Source: Bacillota bacterium
Lineage (GTDB): Bacteria > Bacillota > Clostridia > Acetivibrionales > DSM-1351
DNA: 16,793 nucleotides
Assembly: GCA_023443515.1 (NCBI GenBank)
Contig: JAEZUC010000072.1
Location: 1 to 16,793, forward strand
Reading direction: 5' to 3'
Translations under genes and position numbers: made by a program
The notes under the pieces: generated by a model
Seen by the model: the letters and a program-made list of their open reading frames with translations, nothing else
Databases searched by the model: none
What the model was told of the DNA's origin: nothing
Shown: in pieces, positions 1 to 8,705 of the stretch
Position numbering within the stretch: position 1 is the stretch's first letter
Layout of the letters: each line of letters begins with the position of its first letter

Positions 1-1
1 A

Positions 2-454
2 AATAAACTTCATGCTGGAGTAGGAAGGACAGTTGAGAAGTTCTTGGATATCTATAAAAGCTTCGAAGAGTCAAAAAAGGCAATTGAGATATCACAGTCT
101 TTGTCCTATTATAAAGAAAAATCGAGAATTGATTATAGTGAAATTGCGCTATATGATTTATTAAATTTGATAATTGAGTCTAATAAAGCTGAAGTGCAAA
201 AGTACTACAGCAGGAATATTTTAAAGCTTTTAAAAGAAGATGAGGAGAATGACACACAATACATCGAAACTGTAAAGGCATATTTTCAGCATAATCAAAA
301 CCCTACAAACACAGCAGAAGCTCTCTACGTCCATAGAAACACTATCAATTACCGCCTTGGCAGAATAAGGCAGCTTGTTGAAGATGACTTTAATAACCCG
401 CTGATTCGCCTTCATATGGATATTACCTTGAAAATTATGGATTTAATAGGCTGA
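2..454 (+). CDS. PucR/CdaR-type transcriptional regulator, C-terminal part
   Basis: This is the last 150 codons of a gene that enters from the left edge. The frame is open from base 2, so the TTG at 44 is an internal codon, not a start. The fragment ends in a helix-turn-helix of the PucR C-terminal type (HTH_30), with the motif AEALYVHRNTINYRLGRI at roughly residues 110-127 of the fragment, followed by the usual short helical tail. The region before it (HAGVGRTVEKF) resembles the end of the GGDEF-like/CdaR middle domain of the same family. Such proteins are cytosolic regulators that often control a neighbouring catabolic gene, so the flavoenzyme 134 bases downstream is a candidate target. The ligand is unknown because the sensory part lies outside the window. 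The family call is firm; the target is inference. Confidence 0.8.
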   Translation, partial: NKLHAGVGRTVEKFLDIYKSFEESKKAIEISQSLSYYKEKSRIDYSEIALYDLLNLIIESNKAEVQKYYSRNILKLLKEDEENDTQYIETVKAYFQHNQNPTNTAEALYVHRNTINYRLGRIRQLVEDDFNNPLIRLHMDITLKIMDLIG

Positions 455-574
455 TATGTATTGTTCAAATGCACAAAAACTCCCTTAATATCTTTTGAGT
501 ATAACCAAAAGACTTTGATAATTTTTTGTCGAACTATTTTAGTGTAATCAAATAATCAAAAACAAAAAATTATT

Positions 575-580
575 GGGAGG
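575..580 (+). promoter_or_regulatory. Ribosome binding site that fixes the start at 589
   Basis: GGGAGG lies 2 bases before the ATG at 583 but 8 bases before the ATG at 589. Only the second has normal spacing, so the protein most likely begins MAFEQL. Confidence 0.75.
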
Positions 581-588
581 TAATGGTA

Positions 589-2592
589 ATGGCATTTGAA
601 CAATTAGTTAAACCAATACACATAGGAAGTATGGAATTAAAGAATAGAATGATTATGCCGGGAATGGGAACTAACCTGGCTGCACTAGATGGAACAGTTT
701 CTGATATTATTGTTGATTACTATCAAAGAAGAGCAGATGGTGGTGTGGGTCTGATTATAACAGAGGTATGCTGTCCTGAAGCAAGAGGAAGAGTTATCGC
801 AGGAGAAATGGAGCTTACAAATCTGGGATTCGTACCGGGTCTGTCAAGAGTAGCGACTGCCGCACACTCCGGTGGAGCCAAAATTGCACTGCAGCTAGCT
901 CATGGAGGATGCTTTGCCAGTGAATCTGTTTCAGGTTTACAGCCTTACTGCCCATCAGGTGTTGCCACAGCACTATTACCGGAAGATAAGCCAAGAGAAA
1001 TGACAATAGAAGAAATAAAAGAACTGGTAAAAGCCTATGGACTAGCGGCACAAAGGGCAAGAATGGCCGGTTTTGATGCGGTTGAACTCCATGGTGCTCA
1101 TGGATATATGCCCCTTCAGTTTTTATCAGGTTATACCAACAGAAGAACCGATGAATACGGCGGAAGCTTGAGAAACAGGGCAAGATTTGCGCTGGAAGTA
1201 ATAAGATCCATCAAGGAACATGCGGGTAAGGATTTCCCTTTGATTTACAGATTATCTGCTGAAGAACATGCACCGGGAGGAATTACCCTGGAAGAAGCTA
1301 TGGAATTTGCAAAATGGGCAGAACAAGAAGGAGCCGATGCGATTCACGTAACAGCCGGAACTTGGGATTCCAGAATGGAAGAATTTATGAATGTTCTGAC
1401 AGGAAAAGAATCTACTGAGGGAAAAAAACTTAGTCACGGAGTAAGTATAGGAGTATGGGTACCTCCAATATATGTTCCAAGAGGAAATCTTATCAGATTG
1501 GCAGAAGGAATCAAAAAGAGTGTTACTGTTCCTGTTATTGCTGTATGCGGAATCTCCCCTGAAATGGCAGAGGATGTAATTGCATCAGGTAAGGCAGATT
1601 TGGTTTCCTTGGGCCGCCAAAGTATCGCAGATCCTGACTATGCAAACAAGGTAGCTCAGAACAAGCCGGAAGAAATCAGAAGATGTGTACGCTGTAATGA
1701 GTGTTTAGGTTCAGTATTAAGCTACAAGGCCCTGGACTGCGCTGTTAACCCAGAAGCAGGAAAAGAGCATGAGTGCTTTACCAAAATGAGAGATGCAAAA
1801 AAATCAAAGAAAGTCATGGTTGTAGGAGGAGGTCCTGCAGGTATGGAAGCAGCTATCGTAGCCGCTTCAAGAGGACATGAAGTAACTGTATACGAAAAAT
1901 CAGAAAGCCTCGGAGGAATGTTAAGATATCTTTCTATCCCGGAATTCAAGAAGGATTATTATGATTTTATGCAATGGCAGATTACTGAAATGGAAAGACA
2001 AAATGTAAAGGTAGTTACAGGTGTCAGCATGACAGCAGAGAAAGTAAAAGAAGAAAATCCTGATACTGTCATCGTGGCTACAGGGGCAAAGCCCTTCAGC
2101 CCAAAAATCAAAGGTATAGAGCAAGAAGGAATTTTTGGAGCTCTGGAAATACTAGATGGAAAGGTCCCGGAAGGTGAGAAGGTTTTAGTCTGTGGTGCAG
2201 GACTTGTAGGAGCTGAAGTTGCTATGCATCTGGCGGAGGTCTTCAATAAAAAAGTAGTATTGATAGATAAACTTCCAAGCGCAGTGCCTGAAGTAGAAAC
2301 ATTCTCCCAGTGGGTTGTACAGGGGAAATTAGCAGAGCTTGGAATAGACATGAGGGTAAGCCACGCTATTGAAGAAATCGGTTGCAATAAGGTTGTATGC
2401 AATCACAATGGTGAAGAAGTAGTAATTGAAGGAGATGCAGTAGTTGCAGCACTGGGAATGAAAGCTGACAGGGAACTGTTAAATGATTTAAGTGAAATGG
2501 GTATTACGGCTATTCCTGTTGGAGATGCAGTAAAGGCTAGAAAAGTAATTCAGGCAATTCATGAAGGGTACCATGCAGGAAGAAGAATATAG
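589..2592 (+). CDS. NADH:flavin oxidoreductase, Old Yellow Enzyme type with FeS and FAD domains
   Basis: A cytosolic multidomain ene-reductase of the 2,4-dienoyl-CoA reductase / enoate reductase / trimethylamine dehydrogenase family. At 667 residues it matches the family's usual length. Residues 1-350 form the FMN-binding TIM barrel, with the signature HGAHGYMPLQFLS and candidate catalytic Tyr173, followed by the conserved DEYGGS..NR stretch. Cys366, Cys369, Cys372 and Cys384 (C-x2-C-x2-C-x11-C) should hold a 4Fe-4S cluster. Residues 410-450 carry an FAD Rossmann motif (GGGPAG, 413-418), and a second nucleotide motif (GAGLVG, 536-541) should bind NAD(P)H. Electrons would pass NAD(P)H to FAD to FeS to FMN to an activated C=C bond. 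The substrate cannot be read from the sequence; relatives act on enoates, dienoyl-CoA, bile acids or amines. It stands alone between a regulator gene and a terminator. Confidence 0.88.
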   Translation: MAFEQLVKPIHIGSMELKNRMIMPGMGTNLAALDGTVSDIIVDYYQRRADGGVGLIITEVCCPEARGRVIAGEMELTNLGFVPGLSRVATAAHSGGAKIALQLAHGGCFASESVSGLQPYCPSGVATALLPEDKPREMTIEEIKELVKAYGLAAQRARMAGFDAVELHGAHGYMPLQFLSGYTNRRTDEYGGSLRNRARFALEVIRSIKEHAGKDFPLIYRLSAEEHAPGGITLEEAMEFAKWAEQEGADAIHVTAGTWDSRMEEFMNVLTGKESTEGKKLSHGVSIGVWVPPIYVPRGNLIRLAEGIKKSVTVPVIAVCGISPEMAEDVIASGKADLVSLGRQSIADPDYANKVAQNKPEEIRRCVRCNECLGSVLSYKALDCAVNPEAGKEHECFTKMRDAKKSKKVMVVGGGPAGMEAAIVAASRGHEVTVYEKSESLGGMLRYLSIPEFKKDYYDFMQWQITEMERQNVKVVTGVSMTAEKVKEENPDTVIVATGAKPFSPKIKGIEQEGIFGALEILDGKVPEGEKVLVCGAGLVGAEVAMHLAEVFNKKVVLIDKLPSAVPEVETFSQWVVQGKLAELGIDMRVSHAIEEIGCNKVVCNHNGEEVVIEGDAVVAALGMKADRELLNDLSEMGITAIPVGDAVKARKVIQAIHEGYHAGRRI

Positions 2593-2614
2593 TAGTAAAA
2601 TCTACCCCAATACT

Positions 2615-2660
2615 CAACCTGAGTTCTATATTTAAGGACTCAGGTTGTTTACATTTTTTA
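2615..2660 (+). terminator. Rho-independent terminator of the flavoenzyme gene
   Basis: The arms CAACCTGAGTTC (2615-2626) and GGACTCAGGTTG (2636-2647) pair over 12 positions with one G-U pair around a 9-base loop. A T-rich run follows (TTTACATTTTTTA). Confidence 0.85.
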
Positions 2661-2673
2661 CTTTATGTAAAAC

Positions 2674-2703
2674 TAGTCAGGGATACTCTCCTTATGTTAT
2701 ACT
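2674..2703 (+). promoter_or_regulatory. Candidate promoter of the two-component operon
   Basis: TATACT at 2698-2703 is preceded by TG at the extended -10 position (TGTTATACT). A poor -35 (TAGTCA, 2674-2679) lies 18 bases upstream. The position between the preceding terminator and the kinase start fits. It was judged by eye. Confidence 0.4.
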
Positions 2704-2757
2704 ACGTTTGATATGCAAGTTATTCATTTCTATTTAGGCTTAATGGGGTAATGGTGT

Positions 2758-4584
2758 ATGAAGAACGTTCTAGGGAATTCTTTTTATAGAAACTTGAGTT
2801 TAAAGAAAAAATTGCTTTTCTCCTATATCCTTTTAATTGTTATTCCTCTTGTGATTCTGGGATTTTACTCATATTACTATTTTTCAAATACTTTATATGA
2901 AAAAGTTGTTATAAGTTCACAGGAGAGCAATGCACAGATTGTAAAGAATATTGATAATTTCTTAACAAGTTTGTCAAAAATATCTGAATTTCCCAGTTTG
3001 GATGATACAGTCAGCAGTATTCTTCGAAAGGATTATACTAAATCTGAAAACAGGTTTGTTGAAATCCTGAGTGATGTTGAAGATGCTAATGCCTCCCTTT
3101 ATAAGGGCGTATTCTACATGAATGAATACATTGGTTCTGTCACAGTTGTACCAAACAATATAGATTATGTTTTTAATGTAAGCATAATTCCTAAATATAC
3201 AATTAGCTATCCGGATAAGTCCCAAAAGTGGTATCAGGATATTTTAAAAGCGGAGGCAAAAGCTGTAATATTTGGCATACACAGGGATTTTCTTCAGACA
3301 GATGGTGAATATGTTATATCAGTCGGCAGGAGCATTGTAGATCCCTTTACTAATAAAAGTTACGGAGTAACGGTTTTAAACGTAAAGGCTGACAGGATTA
3401 TGACACTGTGGAAAGACATATCACTTACTCCCGAAAGTAAATTTGCAGTGCTTGATAACAAAAACAATATAATTTACAGCAGCGGAATAGGCGTGTCAGG
3501 GGAAAATATCAGCACTATACCGGGATTTTCAAAAGTAATTGACCAGGATGGTTCCACCGAAACAATAATCGACGGTGAGGATGTATATTTAAATATTGCT
3601 ACCTCTGAATTATACCAATGGAGAGTGGTCAGTATAACTCCAAAGGATGAATTGTTTAGCGAGATATACAATATCAGGGATATAACCGTACTTCTCTGTA
3701 TAGTGTTGATATTACTGGCTCTAAGTGTTTCTACTATAATTGCTACCGGTATTACAAAACCGGTGCTAATGCTTAAAAAATCCATGATATCCGTTGAAAA
3801 TGGAGATTTAAATGTTACTTCATCTATTTCCGGAGGAGAAATAGGCGAACTTAGCTCCGGATTTAATAGAATGATTTCTGAAACGAGGAAATTGATCCAA
3901 AAAATATATGAACAGGAAACCGAAAAAAGAGATGCAGAAATTATTGCCTTGCAATCACAAATAAGTCCCCACTTTCTTTACAACACTCTTAACACAATAA
4001 AGTGGATGGCTAAGATACAGGGTTCAACAGGAATTGTAAATGCATTGGGCTCATTAATTCAACTGTTAACCTTTGCATCTAAAAATAAGGATAATCTCAT
4101 AAGTATCAAGGAAGAACTTGAGCAGCTCAATTATTATGTTGATATTATGAACTTAAGATTTAATGATAAATTCTCTGTTGAATATAGAGTAGATGACGAA
4201 GCCCTAAAGTGCATGACACTGAAATTTCTATTACAGCCAATTGTTGAAAATGCTATTATACACGGATTTGAGGATTTATCGGGCAACGGAGTCATTAATA
4301 TAACTATTGTTAAAAAGGACGACAGAATTATATATGATGTAATTGATAATGGTAAAGGTATTGACCAAGAAACCATAAGGAAAATACTTTATAGTGAAGA
4401 GTACAGTTCAAAAAAGAAGTTTAGCAAAATTGGACTTTATAATGTAAACAAAAGAATAAAGCTGGAGTTTGGGGAATCCTACGGTGTGGAGATACCGGAA
4501 GAAACGGGTAAAAATAGCAGAGTACATGTTGAGATTCCAGCAATTTTAACAAGGGAGGAACAAAATGAAAATTCTGATTGCTGA
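2758..4584 (+). CDS. Membrane sensor histidine kinase, YesM type
   Basis: A 608-residue kinase that senses an extracellular signal and phosphorylates the response regulator encoded next. Basic residues 17-19 precede membrane segment 1 (about 19-41). An extracytoplasmic domain of about 265 residues follows, consistent with the Cache folds of this family. Membrane segment 2 is at about 309-329 and a HAMP linker at about 331-383. The His_kinase domain has SPHFLYNTLNTIKW with phospho-acceptor His405. The ATPase part shows an N-box (PIVENAIIHG, Asn498), DNGKG (530-534) and GLYNV (559-563). GGGG at 2745-2748 is a modest ribosome binding site for the ATG at 2758. The last 20 bases overlap the regulator gene, so the two are co-translated. 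Relatives control sugar and oligosaccharide transporters, and one lies just downstream. Confidence 0.93.
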   Translation: MKNVLGNSFYRNLSLKKKLLFSYILLIVIPLVILGFYSYYYFSNTLYEKVVISSQESNAQIVKNIDNFLTSLSKISEFPSLDDTVSSILRKDYTKSENRFVEILSDVEDANASLYKGVFYMNEYIGSVTVVPNNIDYVFNVSIIPKYTISYPDKSQKWYQDILKAEAKAVIFGIHRDFLQTDGEYVISVGRSIVDPFTNKSYGVTVLNVKADRIMTLWKDISLTPESKFAVLDNKNNIIYSSGIGVSGENISTIPGFSKVIDQDGSTETIIDGEDVYLNIATSELYQWRVVSITPKDELFSEIYNIRDITVLLCIVLILLALSVSTIIATGITKPVLMLKKSMISVENGDLNVTSSISGGEIGELSSGFNRMISETRKLIQKIYEQETEKRDAEIIALQSQISPHFLYNTLNTIKWMAKIQGSTGIVNALGSLIQLLTFASKNKDNLISIKEELEQLNYYVDIMNLRFNDKFSVEYRVDDEALKCMTLKFLLQPIVENAIIHGFEDLSGNGVINITIVKKDDRIIYDVIDNGKGIDQETIRKILYSEEYSSKKKFSKIGLYNVNKRIKLEFGESYGVEIPEETGKNSRVHVEIPAILTREEQNENSDC

Positions 4585-6139
4585 TGATGAAATGCTTGTA
4601 AGAGCCGGACTCAAGTCTTCAATTAATTGGGAAAGAGAAAACATTGTTATTGTCGGTGAAGCAGATAATGGTGAAAAAACAATAAATATGGTAGCCGAGT
4701 TAAAGCCGGATTTATTATTATTGGATATAAATATGCCAATAATGAATGGAATAGAAGTTTTAAAAGAACTTAAGAGAAGGAAAGATGAGTGTAAAGTTAT
4801 AGTTCTCAGCTGCCATGATGAATTTGAGTATGTAAAAGAGGCAATGAGGTATGGGGCAGTAGACTACATTCTGAAGCATAAAATAGAGCCGGAAAGTATT
4901 ATTAATATACTAAAAGAAGTTAAAGAGACTATTAAAGCCGAGCGTAACAAAAATGATTCAGAAATTGCAAATACAAAGTCAGAGAGAGAATTAATCTATG
5001 AACGGAATAAATTTTTATGCAAACTATTAAAGGGTTATCAGTTTCAGGATTATGAATTAACAAGCCTTGTAGATACCATGGGACTGAAACTCACTAGTAG
5101 AAATATAATATGTATCCTGTTTGAAGTAGATAAATATAAAGAAGTACTGAACAGATATAATAGCTATGAAAAGGAACTTTTACAAGTTTCAATTGAGAAT
5201 ATATCAAAAGAATTGTTAAGCAATGTGAAAGAAAGTGAATTTGTAATCAAGGAAGACAATCTCTATGCTATTTTACTCAGTAATATTGAAGGAGCAAGTG
5301 AACAGAATATATACCAGAATACCATTACGTTAATAAAGAGATTTCAGAATACTTTTAAGAAATATTTAAATATTGAAATCACCTTTGCAATCAGTGAAAT
5401 GTATAATGGCTTGAACAACACTGGGAAGGTTTTTGATAAGACTTTAGCAGCACTTTCTCAAAAATTTTTGTTTCCTGATAATTATTATTTTTTTGTACGT
5501 GATATTGATTTTAAAAAACCGTTTTATGTCAACTCCTTCTTAAGTGTTGAAGAAATTTTGGGAGAAAACATTAGCTTTGAATGTGCTGTAGACTATTTAA
5601 TCAGCAAATTTGAACAATTGAAAACAAACCAATATGTTGACATAAAATCATTGAAAACGGTTTTGTCGGGAATCCTATATTCATTAACAAACAAATATTT
5701 AGAGCACGAAAGTTTAGTTGTTAATGAAGAATTATGGGAGAGTATTAAAGATGTAAATAACTATTTGAACAGCTTGAAAGAAAAAACTGACTTATTGCCG
5801 GATTCATCAATTGAATTGAACAATTATCTGGTGAGAGAGGCAGTAACGTATATTAACAAAAATTATGAAAAGGATATAAGCCTTAAATTACTTAGTGATT
5901 ATCTCAAGGTAAGTGAAAGCTATATCAGCAGATTGTTTAATAAAGAAATGAACATGACAGTATCCAACTATATAAATATAAAACGTGTGGAAAAGGCAAA
6001 AGAGCTATTAAGGACAACTACACTAAAGAATTATGAAATAGCTGAAAAAGTAGGGTATAAAAATCATATGCACTATAATATTGTATTTAAAAAGTTAGCT
6101 AACTGTACCCCGTCAGAATACCGTAATAAATTGTTATGA
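4565..6139 (+). CDS. Response regulator with AraC-type DNA-binding domain, YesN type
   Basis: A 524-residue cytosolic transcription factor. Residues 1-120 are a receiver domain with acidic residues Asp7/Asp8, phospho-acceptor Asp54 (LLLLDINMP), Ser82 and Lys104 all in place. About 280 residues of middle region have no motif I recognise. The C-terminal 100 residues carry two helix-turn-helix units of the AraC/XylS family (LKLLSDYLKVSESYISRLF, then YEIAEKVGY..H.HYNIVFKK and a final TPSEYRN). The start has an excellent ribosome binding site (AAGGGAGG, 6 bases before the ATG) and overlaps the kinase gene by 20 bases. The gene ends 5 bases before an inverted-repeat element that probably terminates transcription. 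Its likely target is the transporter operon starting at 6436; this rests on position and family habit. Confidence 0.93.
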   Translation: MKILIADDEMLVRAGLKSSINWERENIVIVGEADNGEKTINMVAELKPDLLLLDINMPIMNGIEVLKELKRRKDECKVIVLSCHDEFEYVKEAMRYGAVDYILKHKIEPESIINILKEVKETIKAERNKNDSEIANTKSERELIYERNKFLCKLLKGYQFQDYELTSLVDTMGLKLTSRNIICILFEVDKYKEVLNRYNSYEKELLQVSIENISKELLSNVKESEFVIKEDNLYAILLSNIEGASEQNIYQNTITLIKRFQNTFKKYLNIEITFAISEMYNGLNNTGKVFDKTLAALSQKFLFPDNYYFFVRDIDFKKPFYVNSFLSVEEILGENISFECAVDYLISKFEQLKTNQYVDIKSLKTVLSGILYSLTNKYLEHESLVVNEELWESIKDVNNYLNSLKEKTDLLPDSSIELNNYLVREAVTYINKNYEKDISLKLLSDYLKVSESYISRLFNKEMNMTVSNYINIKRVEKAKELLRTTTLKNYEIAEKVGYKNHMHYNIVFKKLANCTPSEYRNKLL

Positions 6140-6145
6140 CAGATG

Positions 6146-6235
6146 GGGGCTGTCGTAAAATTAGTTTTTATCTTTTTCAGCCTATACGGGAGTATCGGTG
6201 TTAAAACAGAAAAACTTTCTGTTTTGCTACAGCCC
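6146..6235. repeat. MITE-like inverted-repeat element A
   Basis: The ends GGGCTGTCGTAAAA (6147-6160) and the reverse complement of 6222-6235 (GGGCTGTAGCAAAA) agree at 12 of 14 positions. Inside the right half is a perfect 10-base hairpin, AAAACAGAAA (6203-6212) with TTTCTGTTTT (6216-6225) and a 3-base loop. Bases 6183-6235 match 12055-12107 at 48 of 53 positions in the same orientation, and the left 32 bases also resemble element B. There is no coding capacity. It follows the response regulator stop directly and may act as its terminator. The transposon parentage is inferred from the layout. Confidence 0.7.
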
Positions 6236-6435
6236 TTGTGTGTTTTTAGTTTAATGACAATTATATTAACAAAAGTACATTTTTATTAATCAAGTCTATT
6301 TCTATATACTTTTATTACCTTTTAATTTAATAACAAAATGACAAGCTTATAAATTTTATAAAAAATTATAAAAGATATAATTTAATAGAAGCGTTAAATC
6401 TTGCAAATATTTATAGTAATAAGGGAGGATTAACA
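6236..6435 (+). promoter_or_regulatory. AT-rich leader/control region of the transporter operon
   Basis: This stretch of about 200 bases is strongly AT-rich and holds no gene. A possible -10 (TATAAT, 6376-6381) has no good -35 partner, as expected for an activator-dependent promoter. ATGACAA occurs twice in the same orientation (6254-6260 and 6338-6344), starts 84 bases apart, each followed by a TTAT within 2 bases. These are candidate sites for the AraC-type regulator. The ribosome binding site AAGGGAGG (6421-6428) lies 7 bases before the ATG at 6436. Confidence 0.4.
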
Positions 6436-7692
6436 ATGAAGAAGTTTCATAAGGCAATAGGTTTGCTGGTTGCATCTAGTTTAGTTGTTTCTATGGGTTT
6501 ATCCGGTTGTGGTTCATCAGATAAAAAGCAACCGTCAGATAAATCAGCAGCGGCTACATCAACATCTACTGAACCGGTAAAAGAAGTAACTTATAAGGTG
6601 GGATATTTCTCAGAGCAATATACTTCTACCTATGAGAAAGCATGTGAAGGCATTGAAAAAGTAATTCCCGGAGTTAAAGTAGAACCTATGATGTACCCCA
6701 CAGATAAGGATTACTGGGATAACCTTCCAGCTCAAGTTGCTGCAGGTACAGCACCGGATTTAGCTGCAATGACTAATGAAAAATATTTGGATTTTATATC
6801 TAACGGACTTATGCTTCCATTAGATGAATCCTTAGTTGATTTATCCAAAATACAAAAACAGGCAGTTGATGCATGGAAAATAGATGGAAAACTATATGGT
6901 ATTCCTCTTACTGCACAGCCAGAAGCATTTATTATCAATATGGATATGTGGAATGCAGCTGGTCTGAAAGAACTTCCAAAGACTCTTGATGATGTTAAGG
7001 TAGCAGCTAAAGCTTTAACAAAGGATGGAGTAAAGGGTATTTGTATCCCTGATGCGGAGTTCCACTTAACACAATACGCTTTATCATTTGGCGGTGGTTG
7101 GGGATTCGGTAAGACAATCGACACTCCGCAAAATGCTCAGGCACTACAGTTCTTGATAGATATGTATAAGGACGGAGTTGCAATTACTCCTAAACAAGCT
7201 GGTCTCAGCTGGGATGGAGAAGTATTTGCAAAAGGTAAATGTGCAATGTCTACAGGTGGAACCTGGTATATTGCAACACTTAAAGAAATGGCTCCTGATA
7301 TAAATTATAAAATGATTCCATTACCAAAAGGAACTACAAACGGAAGTACATTACATTCAATTGCAATAGGAGTTCTAAAGACAGCACAGGACCCTGCAGT
7401 AGCAGCTAAAATAGCGTCATACCTCGTGAGAGACGAAGTTCAGCAGACAGTTGTAAAAGATGCTGGAGCACCACCTAGCAGTATTGCTATAAGTGACGAG
7501 TACTTTGCAAATGACCCTATAGTTAAAGATTTGAAACCTGTTCTTGAATACGCACAACCATTTGCATATCCTGCTGCCGGACAGAAATTCTCAGAAGCGC
7601 TTATAAAAGGCTTTGATGAAGCAATATACGCTAAGGACAGCAAAAAGACCGGTGCAGACATCGTGAAAGAGGTTCAGGCGTTATTCAAATAA
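6436..7692 (+). CDS. ABC transporter sugar-binding lipoprotein
   Basis: A 418-residue family 1 extracellular solute-binding protein of a carbohydrate (CUT1) importer. The N-terminus is a lipoprotein signal peptide: charged KKFHK, a hydrophobic stretch, then lipobox LSGC with lipidated Cys25, followed by a Ser/Thr/Lys-rich linker to about residue 48. The mature part shows the expected family features, including AGTAPDLAAM, YGIPLTAQPEAFIINMDMWNAAG and a C-terminal helix ending DIVKEVQALFK. It would be anchored outside the membrane and deliver sugar to the two permeases encoded downstream. A perfect 20-base palindrome follows its stop and may raise its mRNA level over the permeases. The substrate is not readable; oligosaccharides are usual for systems paired with YesM/YesN regulators. 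Confidence 0.93.
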   Translation: MKKFHKAIGLLVASSLVVSMGLSGCGSSDKKQPSDKSAAATSTSTEPVKEVTYKVGYFSEQYTSTYEKACEGIEKVIPGVKVEPMMYPTDKDYWDNLPAQVAAGTAPDLAAMTNEKYLDFISNGLMLPLDESLVDLSKIQKQAVDAWKIDGKLYGIPLTAQPEAFIINMDMWNAAGLKELPKTLDDVKVAAKALTKDGVKGICIPDAEFHLTQYALSFGGGWGFGKTIDTPQNAQALQFLIDMYKDGVAITPKQAGLSWDGEVFAKGKCAMSTGGTWYIATLKEMAPDINYKMIPLPKGTTNGSTLHSIAIGVLKTAQDPAVAAKIASYLVRDEVQQTVVKDAGAPPSSIAISDEYFANDPIVKDLKPVLEYAQPFAYPAAGQKFSEALIKGFDEAIYAKDSKKTGADIVKEVQALFK

Positions 7693-7716
7693 ATTATTAT
7701 GCTTTGAAAAATGGAT

Positions 7717-7736
7717 AGGAGAGCTTAAGCTCTCCT
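7717..7736 (+). terminator. Intercistronic hairpin after the binding-protein gene
   Basis: AGGAGAGCTTAAGCTCTCCT is a perfect 20-base palindrome, 25 bases after the stop. What follows (GTTCTATTAATA) is not a real T-run, so it is more likely a leaky terminator or mRNA-stabilising stem than a full stop. Confidence 0.6.
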
Positions 7737-7766
7737 GTTCTATTAATACAATATATCCGAGATGGA

Positions 7767-8693
7767 ATGGAGTTGATTGTTTTGCTAAAATCAGTAAGGT
7801 CAAAATCAAGAAGTAAAAGGGAAGAGACTATTACTGCATATTTATTTCTTCTACCTGTAATACTGCTGTGGTTGGTATGGTTTTTAATACCGACTGTACA
7901 ATCCTTTGTTATCAGCTTTTATCAATACAGCTTTGTTCAAGTATCTCAGAACCATTTTGTTGGAATCGACAATTTTGTTAGGGCCTTAACTGAAGCTGAC
8001 TTTTACCAGGCGTTGAAACATACTTTATTTATTGCATTTATTGCAGTTCCGGTTCAGAGCGTAATAGCATTGCTATTAGCTATGGCGTTGAATTTAAATA
8101 TTAAATTCAAGGGCGGTTTTCGTACTATTTTTTATACACCGTATGTAGTATCTAGTATAGCGGTTACAACAGTATTCATGTATTTTTTTGTAATGGGAAC
8201 ACCTATCACTAAGTTTTTCTCTTTGTTGGGTTTAGAAAACACTACATGGTACGCTGATTTTAAATTGGCATTGCCATTTATAGTACTTATATATGTTTGG
8301 CAGCAAATTGGATTTTATATAGTTGTATTTTTAGCAGGACTACAGACGATACCGGCAGAGTTAAACGAATCAGCTAAGGTTGATGGTGCAAATTCTGTTA
8401 AAAGATTCTTCTATATAACATTACCAATGCTTAAACCGGTTGTATTTCTGAATCTTACTTTTGGAATGATTCAAGCGCTGCAGGTATTTGATCAGGTTGC
8501 AGCTGTTGCTCAAAATCAGCCGTTGGGTTCTCCTGCAGGTGCCACAAGTACATTAGTATCATACTTCTATGTACAATCTTTCAAAAACTGGGACATGGGC
8601 TATGGTAGTGCAGTCGCAGTACTACTGTTTATTGTAATTTTTATAATAACTATGGTTCAGAAAAAGCTTCTTGACGATAGCGGCGAAGAGTAA
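7767..8693 (+). CDS. ABC sugar transporter permease, MalF/UgpA type
   Basis: A 308-residue integral membrane subunit of a CUT1 importer. A basic N-terminus (KSVRSKSRSKREE) is followed by about six hydrophobic segments, the first near residues 24-46 (AYLFLLPVILLWLVWFLIP). The cytoplasmic EAA loop that contacts the ATPase reads ESAKVDGANSVKRFFYITLP. It forms the channel with the permease encoded 12 bases downstream. The start is uncertain. The ATG at 7767 has only a weak upstream GAGATGG, whereas GGAG at 7769-7772 is 9 bases before an in-frame TTG at 7782, which would remove five residues. No ATPase gene is in the operon, as is common for Firmicutes CUT1 systems that share an MsmX-type ATPase. 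Confidence 0.93.
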   Translation: MELIVLLKSVRSKSRSKREETITAYLFLLPVILLWLVWFLIPTVQSFVISFYQYSFVQVSQNHFVGIDNFVRALTEADFYQALKHTLFIAFIAVPVQSVIALLLAMALNLNIKFKGGFRTIFYTPYVVSSIAVTTVFMYFFVMGTPITKFFSLLGLENTTWYADFKLALPFIVLIYVWQQIGFYIVVFLAGLQTIPAELNESAKVDGANSVKRFFYITLPMLKPVVFLNLTFGMIQALQVFDQVAAVAQNQPLGSPAGATSTLVSYFYVQSFKNWDMGYGSAVAVLLFIVIFIITMVQKKLLDDSGEE

Positions 8694-8705
8694 GGGGAAA
8701 ATAAT

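Noticed and set aside
491..512. TCTTTTG...CAAAAGA hairpin as terminator of the PucR-type gene
   Set aside because: A 7-base AT-rich stem without an adjoining T-run is too weak to support a terminator call.
1959..2402. Long antisense frame of 147 codons across the flavoenzyme gene
   Set aside because: It lies opposite a strongly supported coding frame with intact domains; its translation is low-complexity and has no ribosome binding site. The same holds for the antisense frames at 815-1183, 6732-7124 and 8966-9349.
6338..6381. ATGACA and TATAAT as a -35/-10 pair for the transporter operon
   Set aside because: They are 32 bases apart, far more than a sigma-A promoter allows, so only the -10 was kept as a weak candidate.
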